56,883 nucleotides of DNA. Origin: Castellaniella defragrans_A. GTDB lineage: Bacteria > Pseudomonadota > Gammaproteobacteria > Burkholderiales > Burkholderiaceae_B. Shown in pieces: positions 46,624 to 54,358 of this stretch. The stretch lies in the NCBI RefSeq assembly GCF_040394755.1, contig NZ_JBEBRQ010000016.1. The stretch is one strand, 5' to 3'. Made by a program: the position numbers and the translations under genes. How positions within the stretch are numbered: position 1 is the stretch's first letter; each line of letters begins with the position of its first letter. The notes beneath the pieces were generated by a model. The model saw only the letters and a list, made by a program, of their open reading frames with translations, searched no databases and was not told the origin of the DNA.

Positions 46624-46629
46624 CAAATC

Positions 46630-46743
46630 ATGGACGACAAATACACCGTCGCGGATCTGATCCTCGACGCCCTCATGCTCGCCGCCGCTGTCGCCACGAT
46701 TGGAATGATGGCGATTGTCGGGCCTGCGATTTTTGGAGGCTGA
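46630..46743 (+). CDS. small membrane protein (37 aa)
   Basis: A 37-residue frame (MDDKYTVADLILDALMLAAA, then VATIGMMAIVGPAIFGG) with one membrane helix. GGAG precedes ATG 46630. One base separates its stop from the next start. Function unknown. Confidence 0.6.
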   Translation: MDDKYTVADLILDALMLAAAVATIGMMAIVGPAIFGG

Positions 46744-46744
46744 C

Positions 46745-47050
46745 ATGCCCACTATCGACGCCGAAGACATCCGCCAGGTACTGGCCGGTCAGGATGGCAA
46801 ATGGATGGACCCAGCAGGCCGCACTGACGATGTTCTGTGCGCCCTACTTCTGAGCGACGGTCTTCTCAGGCACGCCGACGAGCCGATCAAGGATCAAATC
46901 GTCTGCTGGCTCGCGAAAACGCGGCACGAGGATGGATTCCCGCCCGAGCTCGCCGCGTGGTTTGACGGAAAGCTGAAGGACTGCGCCGAAGCTACCGGCG
47001 CATGGCTGCTCGCCCGGCGTGAGCTGCACGATATCGAGGACCGCGTATGA
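46745..47050 (+). CDS. phage protein, function unknown (101 aa)
   Basis: An acidic helical protein (DAEDIRQVLAGQDGKWMDPAG, IKDQIVCWLAKTRHEDGFPPELAAWFDGK). No family recognised. ATG 46745 follows GGAGGCTGAC. Coupled to the next gene by ATGA. Confidence 0.65.
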   Translation: MPTIDAEDIRQVLAGQDGKWMDPAGRTDDVLCALLLSDGLLRHADEPIKDQIVCWLAKTRHEDGFPPELAAWFDGKLKDCAEATGAWLLARRELHDIEDRV

Positions 47051-47160
47051 GCATCCTCGCAATCATCGCGCTGCATGTCTACACGGCAATCACCGCGCCC
47101 GAGCCGCCCGCGGTGCCGGCAGTTTCCGATCCGATCATCGTGACCGGGACGAGGGGATGA
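47047..47160 (+). CDS. small protein with N-terminal hydrophobic segment (37 aa)
   Basis: The frame reads MSILAIIALHVYTAITAPEPPAVPAV and ends IIVTGTRG. The first 16 residues may be a signal or membrane anchor. Start overlaps the previous stop (ATGA). Short, so moderate confidence. Confidence 0.5.
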   Translation: MSILAIIALHVYTAITAPEPPAVPAVSDPIIVTGTRG

Positions 47161-47161
47161 C

Positions 47162-47278
47162 ATGCGGATATTTGCAGGAGCCCTGCTGCTGGTCGTTCTG
47201 GCTGGTGTGCTGGGGCCGATGATGGATCGGCATAGCGAGCCGGACCAATCACAGAGTTTTTGTTGGGGAGAGACATGA
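47162..47278 (+). CDS. small membrane protein (38 aa)
   Basis: The frame reads MRIFAGALLLVVLAGVLGPM and ends SFCWGET; one membrane helix with a polar tail. The stop overlaps the next ATG (ATGA) and GGGGAGAG of the next gene lies inside it. Confidence 0.5.
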   Translation: MRIFAGALLLVVLAGVLGPMMDRHSEPDQSQSFCWGET

Positions 47279-47766
47279 GCAAGACGCACTGGAAAACATT
47301 GATCAACCCTGACTATCTGGGGGCCTACTCGATCCCCGAGGGTGAAGACCTGACCGTGGTCATTGACTACGTGAGGTCCGAGGAAATCACCGGCACCAAC
47401 GGCAAGAAAGAGGTTTGCAGTGTTGCTCACATCAAGGGCAACAAGCCGTGGATTCTGAACATGACGAATCAGAAAACCATCGCGCGACTCTACGGCCCGT
47501 ACATCGAGGATTGGCAAGGAAAGGCGGTCACTCTGTACGCCAGCACCACCAAGCTTGCAGGCGAGGCGGTTGAGTGCATTCGGGTACGCCCCAAGGTGGT
47601 AAGCCGAAAGAAAGATGCCATCCCTGATGAGCGCCTCGCCAAGGCCATCGACTCGATCAAGGCCGGTTCGTACACGATCGAGAAACTGCGGGCGAATTTC
47701 ACCCTGACCGCAGCCCAGGAAAAACAACTCGCGGAGGCGATGAATGCAGAACCTGCCGCAGTTTAA
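47275..47766 (+). CDS. probable OB-fold DNA-binding recombination partner (163 aa)
   Basis: The protein has WKTLINPDYLGAYSIPEGEDLTVVID, KKEVCSVAHIKGNKPWILNMTNQKTIARLYG and AVTLYASTTKLAGEAVECIRVRPK, a five-strand beta pattern like small OB folds, then a helical C-terminus with an EKLRANF-type helix. I recall it next to phage exonucleases, consistent with a single-strand binding role; the assignment is inference. GGGGAGAGAC precedes ATG 47275. It overlaps the exonuclease gene by 23 bases. Confidence 0.65.
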   Translation: MSKTHWKTLINPDYLGAYSIPEGEDLTVVIDYVRSEEITGTNGKKEVCSVAHIKGNKPWILNMTNQKTIARLYGPYIEDWQGKAVTLYASTTKLAGEAVECIRVRPKVVSRKKDAIPDERLAKAIDSIKAGSYTIEKLRANFTLTAAQEKQLAEAMNAEPAAV

Positions 47767-48481
47767 GATCCGCGCCCACGAGATCGGGCGCATCATGTCC
47801 GACGCGCAAAGCATTGATCCTGCCCTGCTCAACGAGGAAACCGCCGAGATTGCCCGCAAGACGAAAAAGACGGACGAGGAAAAGGCCCTCCTAGAGCCGC
47901 TGAAAATCGCGTCCCTTTCCTCTGGCGCCAAGACGTTTTGTGAGCAGGCTGCTGGCGAGTTCGTGTACGGGTATGAGTGCATCGTCACCGGCAAATACAT
48001 GGAAAAAGGCATCCAGGTAGAGGACAGATCAATCGACCTCTACAACTCGGTTTTCTTCACGGATCACCGGAAAAACGCGGAGCGCCGAGAGAACGAATGG
48101 GTCTCAGGGGAATGCGACATCGTTACCGCGCGTCGAATCATCGACATCAAATCCGCGTGGAGTCTCGACACGTTCCCCAAAACATCGGCGCAGGCCCACG
48201 ACACGATTTATGAGTGGCAAGGTCGCGCCTACATGCTGCTGTGGGATCGGCCCGAGTTCGAGGTTGCATGGTGCCTCGTTGACACCCCGGAGGATTTGAT
48301 CGGCTACGAAGACGAGCAACTGCATTTCTTCGAACACCGCCTCGATCCGCAAATGCGCGTCACCACCCGTTTGTACCAGCGCGATCCTGCCTTGGAGCGG
48401 CGCATGGAAATCAAGGCCCGCGCCGCGAACCGCTACATCAACCAGGTCATCGAGACCATCATCAACGAACACAAAGGGTAA
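47744..48481 (+). CDS. PD-(D/E)XK phage exonuclease (YqaJ/RecE-like)
   Basis: The 245-residue protein has an N-terminal HEIGRIM segment, EKGIQVEDRSIDLYN (with the helical Glu), then WVSGECDIVTARRIIDIKSAWSLDTFP, where Asp (GECD) and D-x-K (IDIKS) form the catalytic PD-(D/E)XK core, and EWQGRAYMLLW as the conserved Q-x-x-xYM helix. These match lambda exonuclease-like recombinases that resect DNA ends. No Bet/RecT annealing protein was recognised nearby; the 45623 or 47275 product could fill that role. Confidence 0.8.
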   Translation: MQNLPQFKIRAHEIGRIMSDAQSIDPALLNEETAEIARKTKKTDEEKALLEPLKIASLSSGAKTFCEQAAGEFVYGYECIVTGKYMEKGIQVEDRSIDLYNSVFFTDHRKNAERRENEWVSGECDIVTARRIIDIKSAWSLDTFPKTSAQAHDTIYEWQGRAYMLLWDRPEFEVAWCLVDTPEDLIGYEDEQLHFFEHRLDPQMRVTTRLYQRDPALERRMEIKARAANRYINQVIETIINEHKG

Positions 48482-48496
48482 TCGTGAGGCCAAGTC

Positions 48497-48805
48497 ATGA
48501 CGCAAGCCATATCGCAACTGGTGACGCTGACGCTCAATCCTCAGATAGCGCGGCGAATCCGCAGGATGAAATTCAGGCCGCCGAGGCCGCCGCGCGCGAA
48601 ACCTGAGCCCAAGCCAAAACTCCCACACGGCAGGCCGAAGATGCCCGCCAAGAAATGGGCGCAGATCATGCGTCTCGCTGAAAACCGGAATCTGTCGAAC
48701 CGCCAGATCGCCGCGCTCGTCGGGGTTGCGTTCTCGACGGTCGCCAGATACCGGCGAGAGCATGGGCTGAACAGGCCCTACTGGACTCAAGGAATCGAGC
48801 CATGA
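48497..48805 (+). CDS. HTH protein (102 aa)
   Basis: A very basic N-terminal half (RRIRRMKFRPPRPPRAKPEPKPK) is joined to an HTH of the Hin/resolvase type (MRLAENRNLSNRQIAALVGVAFSTVARYRREHG). It probably binds DNA; role unknown. The next gene overlaps its stop (ATGA). Confidence 0.7.
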   Translation: MTQAISQLVTLTLNPQIARRIRRMKFRPPRPPRAKPEPKPKLPHGRPKMPAKKWAQIMRLAENRNLSNRQIAALVGVAFSTVARYRREHGLNRPYWTQGIEP

Positions 48806-48945
48806 GCCACCCCTACAGCCGACTCCGCCGACAGCCACAGAAGCGCCGCGAGGAACCCCAAGACCCCGACCCCTGCCCCTGGTGCGACAGCGAGGAATGC
48901 GATGGGGATTGCCTGAACGAACCCGAAGAACAAAACGAGGATTGA
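48802..48945 (+). CDS. small Cys-rich protein (47 aa)
   Basis: A charged 47-residue protein with CPWCDSEECDGDC (about residues 25-37), a likely zinc-binding cluster, flanked by Arg-rich and Glu-rich ends. ATGA start and one base to the next gene, so it is part of the operon. Confidence 0.6.
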   Translation: MSHPYSRLRRQPQKRREEPQDPDPCPWCDSEECDGDCLNEPEEQNED

Positions 48946-48946
48946 T

Positions 48947-49624
48947 ATGAGCGAAACAACCACCTTCCACATTCGCAGTCGCTGGACGAACGAGCCGATC
49001 TACACCACGGAAATCCCTGCGGATACAGCGAGCGGAATGCAGACGCGCGCGGCGCTGGAAAAGGCGGTCACTGACCGTGCCAACCTGCGCGGTGCCGACC
49101 TGCGCGGTGCCAACCTGCGCGGTGCCGACCTGGGCGGTGCCTACCTGCGCGGTGCCGACCTGAGCGGTGCCTACCTGGGCGGTGCCGACCTGCGCGGTGC
49201 CGACCTGCGCGGTGCCTACCTGCGCGGTGCCGACCTGCGCGGTGCCTACCTGGGCGGTGCCGACCTGCGCGGTGCCGACCTGCGCGGTGCCTACCTGGGC
49301 GGTGCCTACCTGGGCGAGGTCCGCTCCCTATGGAACACCATCGGCGACCGTTGCTGCATCAAGAGCCTGCAGCTCGATCTGTGGTCCGTCACGTACACGG
49401 CCACGCACATGCAAATCGGCTGCCAGCTCCATACGATCGAACGATGGTGGGATTTCTCGGACGATCAGATCGAGCGCATGGATTCGCGGGCGCTCGCATG
49501 GTGGCGCAAGTGGAAGCCGGTCTTGCGGCAGATCATCGAAATGTCGCCAGCCGAGCCGGGCGCGGTGAAGCCTGCCGAGGGCGAAGCGGAGGCCGATACG
49601 CTCGCAGCCAGGGAGCGGACATGA
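48947..49624 (+). CDS. pentapeptide-repeat protein
   Basis: The 225-residue protein has an N-terminal leader (FHIRSRWTNEPIYTTEIP), 16 tandem A(D/N/Y)L(R/G/S)G pentapeptides (residues 45-124) forming a right-handed beta helix of about four turns, and a C-terminal domain (TYTATHMQIGCQLHTIERWWDFSDDQIERMDSRALAWW). I recall the C-terminal part behind variable pentapeptide tracts in other phages. Qnr-like proteins of this fold shield gyrase, but here length is short and function is not known. Confidence 0.8.
   Translation: MSETTTFHIRSRWTNEPIYTTEIPADTASGMQTRAALEKAVTDRANLRGADLRGANLRGADLGGAYLRGADLSGAYLGGADLRGADLRGAYLRGADLRGAYLGGADLRGADLRGAYLGGAYLGEVRSLWNTIGDRCCIKSLQLDLWSVTYTATHMQIGCQLHTIERWWDFSDDQIERMDSRALAWWRKWKPVLRQIIEMSPAEPGAVKPAEGEAEADTLAARERT
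49079..49318 (+). repeat. 16 tandem 15-bp repeats (pentapeptide coding)
   Basis: Units of the form GGTGCCGACCTGCGC recur with almost no silent changes; variation is mostly GAC/TAC/AAC at codon 2 and CGC/GGC/AGC at codon 4. Such identity points to recent slippage or recombination. Confidence 0.9.
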
Positions 49625-49911
49625 GCAAGGTAGCGATGTCAGAGGCGGTAGCGCGAGTGACCGTGGGAAATCCCGTGCGCTACGAGCATATCTGCTGCTG
49701 GTCTCTCGATGTCGGTACTCATGACCTCATCACCACAGCCCAAGCCGAAGCCTACAAAGATGCCTGTGTGCGCGAGGCGCTGGAAGAAGCGCAAGCGGCA
49801 TGTTTCCGTCGCGAGATTCGCGGCACGTCTCAGCAGGCGAAAGCTGCATTCAGGTTGTGCGCTAAAGACATCGGCGACTTGATCGCCAAAGCCTCGGGGG
49901 AATCGAAATGA
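49621..49911 (+). CDS. phage protein, function unknown (96 aa)
   Basis: A 96-residue protein (AVARVTVGNPVRYEHICCWSLDVGTHDLITTAQAEAYKDACVREALEEAQ) with a C-terminal helical tail. Shares the TTAQAEAY module with the protein at 45163. ATGA start. Confidence 0.65.
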   Translation: MSKVAMSEAVARVTVGNPVRYEHICCWSLDVGTHDLITTAQAEAYKDACVREALEEAQAACFRREIRGTSQQAKAAFRLCAKDIGDLIAKASGESK

Positions 49912-50255
49912 ACACACAGCACACGCCGGGGCCGTGGATCATTGATCCGCCATGGCCGCATCGATACACGGGCGGGTACGCCGTGCTGGCAAGGACACCA
50001 CACGGCCCAGGCTGGCCGACCCCTTCCTCGACAGGATATTACTGTATGGCGCTGCCGCCTCCGCACGGTGCCGCAAACGAAGGCACCCAGGAAGCAAACG
50101 CCCGCCTAATCTCCGCCGCGCCCGACCTCTACACCATCGCACAGGCCGCCCTGACCGCCTGCGAGCGCGTCAACGGCGTGGCGTCTGGTGTCGATTTTTG
50201 CGCTCTGGCTGTGGGGCTTCGCGCAGCCATCGCCAAAGCCGAGGGCAAATCATGA
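49908..50255 (+). CDS. 'TPGPW' phage module protein (115 aa)
   Basis: The start MNTQHTPGPW and the stretch EANARLISAAPDLYTIAQAALTACERV are well-known modules of small phage accessory proteins; the linker between them varies between phages. Activity unknown. ATGA start. Its end (GAGGGCAAATCATGAGCC) is repeated at the end of the next gene. Confidence 0.75.
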   Translation: MNTQHTPGPWIIDPPWPHRYTGGYAVLARTPHGPGWPTPSSTGYYCMALPPPHGAANEGTQEANARLISAAPDLYTIAQAALTACERVNGVASGVDFCALAVGLRAAIAKAEGKS

Positions 50256-50596
50256 GCCTCTTTTCAGACACCTGCTGGCGCCACTGGCCGAAGGTCTGCA
50301 CCTGCCCGCCATCCGCCGACGAAATCGAGCGGATGAAATCTGACATTTTCCTGCTTGACCGTGAGCTTCAGCGCGAAAACCGCCGCGCCCGCGAATTTTC
50401 CGGGGCGCTGGCTGATCTGGCGCGAGCGGTGTGCCAGATACGTGAGACGCGGATGGCAGAGGGCGGCGAGGACAACGTACCCGGCGACCTGGAAACGCTG
50501 GCGCGGCAGGCCAAGCAAGCCGCCGAGCTGCTGCGCGAGGAACGCAATCAGGATCGCGTGGGTGAGTTGATGAAACGGGTTGAGGGCAAATCATGA
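50252..50596 (+). CDS. phage protein with coiled coil (114 aa)
   Basis: The N-terminus has CWRHWPKVCTCPPSADEIERM, then a coiled coil (RMKSDIFLLDRELQRENRRAREF) and an Ala/Glu helix. No family recognised. ATGA start; the 18-bp junction at its end duplicates that at its start. Confidence 0.65.
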   Translation: MSLFSDTCWRHWPKVCTCPPSADEIERMKSDIFLLDRELQRENRRAREFSGALADLARAVCQIRETRMAEGGEDNVPGDLETLARQAKQAAELLREERNQDRVGELMKRVEGKS

Positions 50597-50832
50597 GCCG
50601 ATCCCGCTGCACTCTGCACATGACAAAGCTGGCCGATTTTCGGGCGTTCTGCGAGTCGCGCGGCTGGACTGCAGAGGCACCAAAAAGCGGTTACGAAGTC
50701 CTGCGTATGCGGCATCCGAGCAGGGCAAATCCGCTCATCGTCCACACCCGAGACGACGCCACACAGCATTACACGACCTGGGGCGAGAGCGCGAATGAGC
50801 TGCGAGCATGGATAAAAGCGAGGAAGGCATGA
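50593..50832 (+). CDS. small phage protein (79 aa)
   Basis: A compact alpha/beta protein (MTKLADFRAFCESRGWTAEAPKSGYEVLRMRHPSRANPLIVHTR, HYTTWGESANELRAWI). I recall similar proteins as 'FRAFCESRGW' hypotheticals. ATGA start. Confidence 0.65.
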   Translation: MSRSRCTLHMTKLADFRAFCESRGWTAEAPKSGYEVLRMRHPSRANPLIVHTRDDATQHYTTWGESANELRAWIKARKA

Positions 50833-51053
50833 ACGGCATCGAACGCAACGGCATCACTGGAATGGTAGGCCAAATGCTATCGGCCCTACCGCCCACAACC
50901 GGCAACCCTGGCGCAAAGATCGCCGACAGCGAACGCCAGTTGATCCTGCGCTTGATCGCCGAAGGCCGCAAGGACATGGAAATCTGCCGTCTATCTGGGC
51001 GGTCGAGGTCGATGATTCGGGCGATGCGGCGGCAGAATGAGGCGGAGGCGTGA
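50829..51053 (+). CDS. small HTH-like protein (74 aa)
   Basis: The C-terminal half (ERQLILRLIAEGRKDMEICRLSGRSRSMIRAMRRQN) reads as a helix-turn-helix. The N-terminal half is flexible. Possibly a regulator or DNA-binding helper. ATGA start, TGATG end. Confidence 0.65.
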   Translation: MNGIERNGITGMVGQMLSALPPTTGNPGAKIADSERQLILRLIAEGRKDMEICRLSGRSRSMIRAMRRQNEAEA

Positions 51054-51415
51054 TGAACCCGCCAATTGCCCTGCCGCTTCGCATTGACGCCGATTCCAGC
51101 ACAAGCGTGTCCGGGCTCCTCGCTCGGGCCTCGGATCGCATCGCCGCCGATCCCGGCGTCCTGCACCCGATTCATGATGGTACGTTTCGCCTGATCTGCC
51201 CGATGCCGCCCGACTATCCAAGCCGCATGATTCGGGACGCGCACAGTCTGCAAGCGCGGGTCAACACCAGCGGCCTTCTGTTCGAAATAAGCGAGACCTC
51301 CGGCAACTGCTCCGGAGGCTGGATGGCGTCCTGCATCCCGCTTTCCATGTATCGCATTTTTCTGACCGCGTGGCTGGCATCGAATCAGGCGCGGCAGCTG
51401 GAGCTATTTGCATGA
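51053..51415 (+). CDS. phage protein, function unknown (120 aa)
   Basis: No family recognised. It has ASDRIAADPGVLHPIHDGTFRLICPMPPDYPSRMIRDAH and ends RQLELFA. ATG 51053 overlaps the previous stop (TGATG); GTG one codon earlier is possible. Confidence 0.6.
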   Translation: MNPPIALPLRIDADSSTSVSGLLARASDRIAADPGVLHPIHDGTFRLICPMPPDYPSRMIRDAHSLQARVNTSGLLFEISETSGNCSGGWMASCIPLSMYRIFLTAWLASNQARQLELFA

Positions 51416-51888
51416 CCATCAACACCCAAAAGCTGCGCGACCTGATCCGCCAGGCCTGCCCGCTACCCTGGACTCTGGCCACCAGCAATAGCTGGCGCCG
51501 GATCGTAGACCAATACCACGCCTCCGTTTGTTCGCCCTGCACGCAGCGAGACGGGCATCCTGATCTCGCATTCCCGGGTGGCGCAGAGGGGCCAACCGCC
51601 CAACTGCTGCTTGATGCCGCCAATGCCCTGCCTGGGCTGCTGGACAAGATCGACGCCCAGGAGGCGCAGCTTGCCGCATACCCCGCCGACTGGCGCGAGG
51701 ACAGCAGTCTGGAAACGTGGTTTCCGCTGACCGCCGAGCAGATGAAGGCCCAGGCCGCAGAGATAGCGCGGTTGCGCGAGGCCGCACAGAAACTAGCAGA
51801 TTGGGCAGAACACGAAGTTGGCGCCGAACCTGATTTGACGCCTGGGCTTGCCGAGGTTTGCGCCGCGCTCGCACAGGAGGGGTCATGA
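51412..51888 (+). CDS. phage protein, function unknown (158 aa)
   Basis: The protein holds LLLDAANALPGLLDKIDAQEAQLAAYP and a C-terminal coiled coil (AEQMKAQAAEIARLREAAQKLADW), the make-up of the 'EAN-ALP-LLD' accessory modules in phages of this kind. CSPCTQRDGHPD may bind metal. ATGA start. Confidence 0.65.
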   Translation: MTINTQKLRDLIRQACPLPWTLATSNSWRRIVDQYHASVCSPCTQRDGHPDLAFPGGAEGPTAQLLLDAANALPGLLDKIDAQEAQLAAYPADWREDSSLETWFPLTAEQMKAQAAEIARLREAAQKLADWAEHEVGAEPDLTPGLAEVCAALAQEGS

Positions 51889-52241
51889 CACCACGGATGA
51901 ATCTGACCCAATTCGCGGTTTCGGTCGGCCTGCCCACAACGCATGACGTTGAATCGCACATCCATGCGGGCCTGCGGTCCAAGCCGACGACGAAGACCTA
52001 TCAGCGCCGATTCGACGCCGAATTGCGGCGTCTACAGGCCGGTCGCGATGAGGCTGTGCGTAGGTTCCGCGCTGCCGTGGCCGGTGGCGAAATCGTGGAT
52101 GCAGATTCCAGGGTAGGCCTTGAGCGAAAGGCTGCCGGACACCCGGATAACCCATCAACGCAGGCGGCGCTGCGGCTGCTCGAAAAGCGGCGTGCCCGCG
52201 CACAGGAACAGGGAGAGAGCGATGGCAGCGATCCAAACTAA
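51885..52241 (+). CDS. phage protein, function unknown (118 aa)
   Basis: Mostly helical and basic (KTYQRRFDAELRRLQAGRDEAVRRFRAAV, AALRLLEKRRARAQEQG), so RNA or DNA contact is possible. ATGA start; overlaps the next gene by 20 bases. Confidence 0.6.
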   Translation: MTPRMNLTQFAVSVGLPTTHDVESHIHAGLRSKPTTKTYQRRFDAELRRLQAGRDEAVRRFRAAVAGGEIVDADSRVGLERKAAGHPDNPSTQAALRLLEKRRARAQEQGESDGSDPN

Positions 52242-52491
52242 GCCAGCGACCGCCTACTACGCACCCACCAAGGGCCGCAGATACCTGACTGCGCGGGCGG
52301 CTGCCTACGGCGAAGCTGCCGCGCAGCTGGAAAACAAGCACCCCAGCGAAGCCACCGAATACGACGACTTCGGCAGGATCACATATCCCGGCTACAGCTG
52401 GCGCGAGGATGAACGCTTCGTTCGCGTCCGCCAACGATATGCGCGTCTGCTGCTGCGGGCGCTGCACAAGGAACAACCCAATGACAACTAA
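52222..52491 (+). CDS. phage protein, function unknown (89 aa)
   Basis: Starts MAAIQTKPATAYYAPTKGRRYLTARAAAYGEAAAQL and ends RALHKEQPNDN. GGGAGAGAGCG precedes ATG 52222. The AYYAPTKGRRYLTARAAA piece is a recurring module in phage accessory proteins by recall. Confidence 0.65.
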   Translation: MAAIQTKPATAYYAPTKGRRYLTARAAAYGEAAAQLENKHPSEATEYDDFGRITYPGYSWREDERFVRVRQRYARLLLRALHKEQPNDN

Positions 52492-52702
52492 GACTGACGA
52501 TCTTCAAGAGCGTGTCGGCGCCGTCCTGATGGAACTTGCTGCACAGCGCCCGGCGGAGGCGCTTTCCATCATCACTGGCTGCTTCGTTTCGCTGGTGGTG
52601 GCCTTCGTGGACGCCAAGGACGAAGACCCGCAGAAAGAAATCAAGATCAACGGCGGCGATCAGCGTGACATCACGATCCACGCCGCGAAGGGGCAATCAT
52701 GA
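52481..52702 (+). CDS. phage protein with one hydrophobic helix (73 aa)
   Basis: A 73-residue protein with LSIITGCFVSLVVAFVDA as a possible membrane or packing helix and a polar tail. Its first 17 bases match those of the next gene at all but one position, a sign of module exchange at gene starts. Overlaps the previous gene by 11 bases. Confidence 0.6.
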   Translation: MTTKTDDLQERVGAVLMELAAQRPAEALSIITGCFVSLVVAFVDAKDEDPQKEIKINGGDQRDITIHAAKGQS

Positions 52703-54357
52703 CAACCAAGACTGAAATCACCCAGGAACGCGCCGCGTTTGAAGCGTGGGCCAAAAAGAGAGGGGCGTCACTCCACAGGGTGACGCCTTGCGACGGGAGC
52801 GACCCGTACTATGAGGATGGATGGGGGGCCGCAGCCTGGGCAGCATGGCAAGCCCGCGCCGCAGTCGAAGCCGAGCGCCAGGACACCGCCGAACTGCTAC
52901 GCAATCCAGTCCACGTTCACGCAAATATGTGCCGTGGCATCATCGCGCCGATCACGTTTGACATGCTAGCCCATATCCTTGGCGACGAGGCTACAAACAA
53001 ATGGCTGGCCGAGCGCGAGCGCCGGATGCCGAGCGATGATGAAATCCTTGAAGCAGTCATTCGATTTGCGAACGCGCGAGCGGCAATCACCGAGGCGCGA
53101 TGCGAGAACATGCCGGACGAGCGGCGTCGGCTGACTGCTGAAGATTGCGCCCAGGCATACGCGGATTTGACCGCCCTGCTATCTCGCTACGGCCGCCCCG
53201 CAATTCCGTCGAAATCGACAGAATTAAATCCTGCAATTCCCTCGAATTCGGGGGAATTGGAACGAGGGGCGGGGCCAGAGCCGGTTGGCGTCATTGGCGA
53301 TGATTTCGGTTTGTATTGGGTCGGTCAGGGCCCGATTGCGCCGATCATCGAGCGCAACGGGCTGAAGGTCGGCGACAAGCTCTACGCCGCCCCCGTTGCC
53401 GCCCAGGCGCGCCAGGAGATCGGCGGTGTAACGCTGGATGGATGCTTAGAAACCCTGTTTCGCGTGGGCGAGTACCTTGGCATCGACTATGCGGCCTCTC
53501 GAAATGCGCCTGAGGCGCCCAGTGGCGTGTATATCCAAGCCATCGAGGACCGTGTTGCCGCCCAGACCCAGCCCGATTTGATCCGATTCGATTTCATCAA
53601 CGCCGACGGACAGCAGGACAGCAAAATGCTCACGCACGATGAAATGCGTAGTCGGTACTCTGACATTTGCGCCGCCCCCGTTGCCGCCTTCGTCCAGCCC
53701 TCCGGAAATCCCGGAGAACTGGCCCGCGAGGCGTTTGAGAAATGGCAGCCCATCGACACCGCCCCCAAGGACGGCACCGAGGTTCTCTTACGCGGCAAGA
53801 AGGGCCAGATCGCAAACGGCTACGTCAACGATGTGGGCCGCCGGGTATGGCCCTACATCCGCTGCGAGCCGGTAGAGTGGATGCCGATACCGCAGGACCG
53901 GGCGCAACCTGTAAGCGCGGCTGATGAGTTGCCGAAGGGCGACATACTCGACAGCAAACAGCGGATTCTCGATGCCGCACACATATGGGCAGACACTCGC
54001 ATTCAAGGACTGACCCCAGCCAAGACAGAATGGTCGAACTTGGCACTGCGCGTACAAGCCGAGTTGAATTTCGTTTGGAGCCTCGGGCGGGAATATTCCG
54101 AAGAAACCGCCCAGGACCGGGAGGATGCGGAGCATCCCGAATGGATGAACGACGATAGCCGCGCGCCGTGGGCGATCAACAGCCTCAAGACTCGCATCAG
54201 CGAAATGCGCACATCAGAAAAGCGGTGCCGCAATGCATTCCGAAAGGATTACATGCGAGTCGTCTCGGCCTACTTCGCGGACGCTCTTGCCGAGGCGGCG
54301 ACAGCATTCGAGAAGCGGCTTGCCGCAATCGACGCCGCCCGGGCGAAGGGGGAATGA
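52699..54357 (+). CDS. mosaic accessory protein with DUF551 module (552 aa)
   Basis: The N-terminus (AAFEAWAKKRGASLHRV, WGAAAWAAWQARAAVEAER) is the common 'FEAW...WAAWQAR' phage module. The middle has two copies of an (LYA/C)AAPVAA element near residues 230 and 330. Residues about 350-405 (WQPIDTAPKDGTEVLLRGKKG, VEWMPIP) are DUF551. A charged helical C-terminus follows. The whole looks assembled from separate small proteins by in-frame fusion. Role unknown. Confidence 0.75.
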   Translation: MTTKTEITQERAAFEAWAKKRGASLHRVTPCDGSDPYYEDGWGAAAWAAWQARAAVEAERQDTAELLRNPVHVHANMCRGIIAPITFDMLAHILGDEATNKWLAERERRMPSDDEILEAVIRFANARAAITEARCENMPDERRRLTAEDCAQAYADLTALLSRYGRPAIPSKSTELNPAIPSNSGELERGAGPEPVGVIGDDFGLYWVGQGPIAPIIERNGLKVGDKLYAAPVAAQARQEIGGVTLDGCLETLFRVGEYLGIDYAASRNAPEAPSGVYIQAIEDRVAAQTQPDLIRFDFINADGQQDSKMLTHDEMRSRYSDICAAPVAAFVQPSGNPGELAREAFEKWQPIDTAPKDGTEVLLRGKKGQIANGYVNDVGRRVWPYIRCEPVEWMPIPQDRAQPVSAADELPKGDILDSKQRILDAAHIWADTRIQGLTPAKTEWSNLALRVQAELNFVWSLGREYSEETAQDREDAEHPEWMNDDSRAPWAINSLKTRISEMRTSEKRCRNAFRKDYMRVVSAYFADALAEAATAFEKRLAAIDAARAKGE

Positions 54358-54358
54358 C

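Noticed and set aside
46894..48012. Minus-strand open frame of 372 codons
   Set aside because: It lies across five plus-strand genes that have ribosome sites and ATGA coupling, including the exonuclease; its product has no coherent domain.
49079..49318. CRISPR-like array
   Set aside because: The 15-bp units are contiguous, in frame and encode pentapeptides; there are no spacers.
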